In this document: piece after piece, positions 63,492 through 64,000 of the stretch | Layout: each line of letters starts with the position of its first letter | Position numbering within the stretch: the stretch's first letter is position 1 | Source of the DNA: Bradyrhizobium lablabi | GTDB taxonomy: Bacteria; Pseudomonadota; Alphaproteobacteria; Rhizobiales; Xanthobacteraceae | Length of the DNA stretch: 64,000 nucleotides | NCBI RefSeq assembly: GCF_900141755.1 | Contig: NZ_LT670844.1 | Span: 6,668,501 to 6,732,500 of the forward strand | Reading direction: 5' to 3' | The notes under the pieces: model-generated | Told to the model about the DNA's origin: nothing | The model's database searches: none | What the model saw: only the letters and a program-made list of their open reading frames with translations | Position numbers and translations under genes: made by a program

Positions 63492-64000
63492 CGGATTCGC
63501 GCGCCGGCGCGGCATCGCGGCAGCGTTTGCGCTTCTGCTCGCCGCGCTTGTTGTCGGACAGCAGAACGCTGGCAATGCGGAATCGCAATCTTCCGCACCG
63601 GCGAGTTTTTCGCGCGAAAAACTGGCGCGCGTCGGCGACTATGTCCGCACCGAAATCGCAACCGGCAAGATCCCCGGTGCGATCATCCTGATCCAACAAC
63701 ACGGCCAGCCGGTCTATTTTGAAAACTTTGGCGTGCGTGACGTCGAAAGCAAGCGTCCGATGACCGCGGACACGATCTTTCGGCTTTATTCGATGTCGAA
63801 GCCGATCACGTCAGTCGCCGCGATGATGCTGGTCGAGGACGGCAAGCTCTCCCTTGATGATCCCGTGTCGAAATACATTCCGGCGTTTTCCGACGTGAAA
63901 GTCGGCGTCGAGAAACCGGATGAAAACGGCAGGGCGGCCCTTGTGCTCGAACCGGTCAAGCGTCCGATCACGATTGAGGATTTGTTGCGCCACACATCCG
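63472..64000 (+). CDS. Second exported serine hydrolase, 5' part only
   Basis: The frame begins [20 protein letters not shown], has a hydrophobic signal segment ([14 protein letters not shown]) with basic head, and then runs parallel to the preceding gene ([32 protein letters not shown] with S107-M-S-K110). It continues beyond the window end. The ATG at 63472 lies inside the previous gene. It is a tandem duplicate likely translated by coupling. Confidence 0.85.
   Translation, partial: MKRWRTDGFARRRGIAAAFALLLAALVVGQQNAGNAESQSSAPASFSREKLARVGDYVRTEIATGKIPGAIILIQQHGQPVYFENFGVRDVESKRPMTADTIFRLYSMSKPITSVAAMMLVEDGKLSLDDPVSKYIPAFSDVKVGVEKPDENGRAALVLEPVKRPITIEDLLRHTS

Overview
The window looks like chromosomal DNA of a high-GC alphaproteobacterium of the Bradyrhizobium group. 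The protein sequences (RecA, AlaS, PurC/S/Q/L, Icd, GcvTHP), the GAAC-N7-GAAC SOS box before recA, the many Crp/PilZ/DUF small genes and the REP-like palindromes with CTCTCCCCGC or GTCATTGCGA cores all point there. This placement rests on recognition, not on a database search. No rRNA, tRNA or CRISPR array was seen.

Layout. 1-2.5 kb: 3' end of a membrane PQQ-dependent dehydrogenase gene, entered by an IS30-family element. 2.5-6.2 kb: an MFS transporter, a methyltransferase, and a rearrangement scar where two beheaded gene remnants (one LysR-type) abut. 6.2-12.9 kb: many small genes, including three stand-alone PilZ proteins, two Crp/Fnr regulators, two zinc-ribbon proteins, a thioesterase and secreted proteins. 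12.9-15.7 kb: a decayed repeat-rich stretch with three copies of a composite repeat, a truncated transposase, small ORFs and terminators. 15.7-18.2 kb: recA with its LexA site, then a DUF1835 protein. 18.2-23.0 kb (minus): gcvT-gcvH-gcvP behind a tandem glycine riboswitch. 23.2-29.3 kb: alaS, a serine hydrolase, and icd with two DUF genes. 30.1-32.5 kb: a small Rrf2 regulon with two matching operators. 32.5-34.7 kb: an AlaX-type editing protein divergent from a TrmJ-like methyltransferase fused to a DUF559 nuclease-like domain.

34.9-44.0 kb is the most interesting accessory block: a TetR regulator divergent from OsmC, an acyl-CoA-dehydrogenase-like flavoprotein, a two-domain rhodanese, a NitT/TauT-type ABC transporter (binding protein, permease, ATPase) and cyanase. 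An IS4-family element with a clear 11-bp target duplication has landed between the ATPase and the cyanase and rewritten the ATPase C-terminus. A nitrogen/sulfur role around cyanate, thiocyanate or isothiocyanate is an inference.

44.0-54.3 kb: an ATP synthase zeta-inhibitor homologue, purC-purS-purQ, two solute-binding proteins, a metallophosphoesterase, a TPR membrane protein, a thioesterase and purL. 54.3-64 kb: an acyltransferase, small envelope proteins, bolA, ltrA, egtD and egtB (ergothioneine), the monothiol glutaredoxin grxD, a macro-domain protein, and two tandem serine hydrolases, the second cut off by the window end.
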